A stretch of DNA of 64,000 nucleotides from Paraburkholderia sp. C35. GTDB taxonomy: Bacteria > Pseudomonadota > Gammaproteobacteria > Burkholderiales > Burkholderiaceae. Positions 63,241 through 64,000 of this stretch are shown piece after piece (position 1 is the first letter of the stretch; each line of letters opens with the position of its first letter). The stretch covers positions 155,376 through 219,375 of the forward strand of contig NZ_QBUY01000005.1 of NCBI RefSeq assembly GCF_003121405.1, read 5' to 3'. The notes beneath the pieces were generated by a model. The model had not been told where the DNA came from, did not search any database, and worked only from the letters and a program-made list of their open reading frames with translations. The position numbers and the translations under genes were made by a program.

Positions 63241-63780
63241 ATGTTGACACCCGATTACCTTTCCAGACTGGATCTGCTCCCTGAAGCTGAACGCTTTGTC
63301 CGGTTGCCCAACAGGGTTGCTCACTCGCTCGATGGACAAGACGTGATGGTGTTCAACGTGCCCGACGATGCATCGGATACCGACGCATGCAGGGCGCGTT
63401 TCGGCATTCCCGTGGAAGACAATGCGAACACAATCATTTTGCGGTTCAGGAAGGACGGCGCCGAGCATCTGGCAGCTGTCGTCGCACTCGCAGGCAAACG
63501 GATCGACGTCAATGGCGCCGCCAGAAGAACACTGGCGGCAAGTCGCATTTCTTTCGCGTCGCGCGATGAAGCGGTTGATGCGTCGGGAATGGAATACGGT
63601 GGCATTACCGCATTTGGGGTGCCTGTGGACTGGCCAATCCTGGTAGACACAGCCGTGCTGGAACGTCAAACCATTGTCATGGGCGCTGGCATACGCGAGG
63701 CGAAGCTTCTGCTTGCGCCTTCGGTATTGTTGACTCTTTCGAACGTCAGTGTGGTCGCAGTGGCGAAGCCCAACATCTGA
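63241..63780 (+). CDS. YbaK/EbsC-type aminoacyl-tRNA deacylase
   Basis: A 179-residue protein. NTIILRFRKDGAEHLAAVVALAGKRIDVNGAARRTL, ISFASRDEAVDASGMEYGGITAFGVPVDWPILVDTAVLERQTIVMGAG and LLLAPSVLL follow the YbaK pattern, including the lysine-bearing strand, the TG-E-GG-xPFG-like loop and the C-terminal strand. It hydrolyses mischarged tRNA (for example Cys-tRNAPro). Adjacent to and co-transcribed with the diguanylate cyclase, an unusual pairing. Confidence 0.82.
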   Translation: MLTPDYLSRLDLLPEAERFVRLPNRVAHSLDGQDVMVFNVPDDASDTDACRARFGIPVEDNANTIILRFRKDGAEHLAAVVALAGKRIDVNGAARRTLAASRISFASRDEAVDASGMEYGGITAFGVPVDWPILVDTAVLERQTIVMGAGIREAKLLLAPSVLLTLSNVSVVAVAKPNI

Positions 63781-64000
63781 TGTTGATAGCCGTGCCGCAC
63801 AGATCATGATGATATGGCTAGTCGATCGTGCGCAGCCGATGAAGATTGGTGGTGATTTGCCGAATCCATCGAGACCAGCCTTTCACGGCTGACCGGGTCC
63901 GGCCGATACTGTTGAAAAACTCTCTTTGCAGGCCGGGACTGAGGTGGTTTGAGTGACGCGTCGTCACGGACTCGGCGTTGGTGGTGGGATTTGCGCGAAG
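63781..64000. other. Window edge, possible IS-end-like sequence
   Basis: About 220 bases without a gene. TACTGTTGAAAAACTCTC at 63908-63925 resembles the end sequence of some IS elements of the IS1182/IS5 type in this group. It cannot be confirmed without the sequence beyond the window. Confidence 0.25.

Noticed and set aside
1..64000. CRISPR arrays, tRNA and rRNA genes
   Set aside because: No regularly spaced 20-40-bp repeats with unique spacers and no cloverleaf or rRNA signature was noticed; a covariance-model scan would be needed to exclude tRNAs.

Overview
The window looks like accessory DNA from a Burkholderiales replicon (Paraburkholderia/Caballeronia/Burkholderia type). The gene families support this: meta-cleavage lower-pathway enzymes with a TRAP transporter, an AraJ-like MFS pump with an old yellow enzyme, a porin fragment of the Burkholderia type, and imuA/SRAP remnants. 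So do the high G+C and codon use. Two partition modules (an StbABC-like operon with a centromere-like array, and a ParM/ParR pair), three tyrosine-recombinase-type genes and three toxin-antitoxin-like loci point to a megaplasmid or plasmid-derived secondary replicon. No replication initiator, rRNA or tRNA was recognised.

Layout. 1-9.5 kb is a mixed accessory stretch: a cyclic-nucleotide-domain/thioredoxin-reductase-like flavoprotein cut by the window edge, a VOC protein, an Uma2-like remnant, a zinc metallopeptidase, a RES/Xre toxin-antitoxin pair, paired 54-bp repeats and a broken ParB-like gene. 9.5-17 kb is a plasmid-maintenance block. It holds an stbA-stbB-stbC-like operon, a run of about 33 degenerate tandem units of 10-12 bp directly upstream, a structured RNA candidate with a terminator, a tyrosine integrase and a membrane-anchored double AAA+ ATPase. 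17-24.4 kb is sparse: small membrane proteins, a cold-shock protein, a long plasmid-type DNA-binding-like protein, and a DJ-1/PfpI pseudogene whose 5' end abuts a 134-bp element with 17-bp terminal inverted repeats. 24.9-29.7 kb is a high-G+C co-directional xenobiotic/redox cluster (MFS, LLM oxidoreductase, aldo/keto reductase, OYE, SRPBCC). 29.7-33.6 kb is again patchy (zinc-ribbon gene copy 1, porin fragment, two GNATs).

33.6-42 kb is the best-organised operon: a tandem pair of unknown small proteins, TRAP DctP, a PPC-domain secreted protein, fused DctQM, YciI, then 2-keto-4-pentenoate hydratase, acetaldehyde dehydrogenase and 4-hydroxy-2-oxovalerate aldolase. A convergent LysR regulator follows. 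The genes would import an organic acid and convert 2-hydroxypenta-2,4-dienoate to pyruvate and acetyl-CoA. 42-50 kb is accessory: LysR fragment, VOC proteins, a HisRS-like gene behind a leader peptide with three consecutive His codons, an AbiEii-type toxin with an XRE partner, and a truncated YhcG nuclease. 50-55.6 kb holds ParM/ParR, a hypothetical gene, and a three-gene recombinase operon next to a perfect palindrome and a long inverted repeat. 55.6-58.1 kb is a gene-poor 2.5 kb. 58-64 kb has a second RES/Xre pair, a broken imuA with an SOS-box-like palindrome, a SRAP gene, an orphan wHTH antitoxin-like gene, zinc-ribbon gene copy 2, a diguanylate cyclase and a YbaK-type deacylase.

The points most worth a second look are: (1) the helically phased 11-bp array upstream of the stb-like operon; (2) two related leader-peptide/terminator modules, one upstream of the HisRS-like gene and one upstream of a GNAT gene; (3) the 134-bp element; (4) the duplicated zinc-ribbon gene; (5) the recombinase operon with its palindromes. 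Many genes here are frameshifted or truncated, which is typical of plasmid insertion zones. All calls come from reading the sequence; no database search was run.
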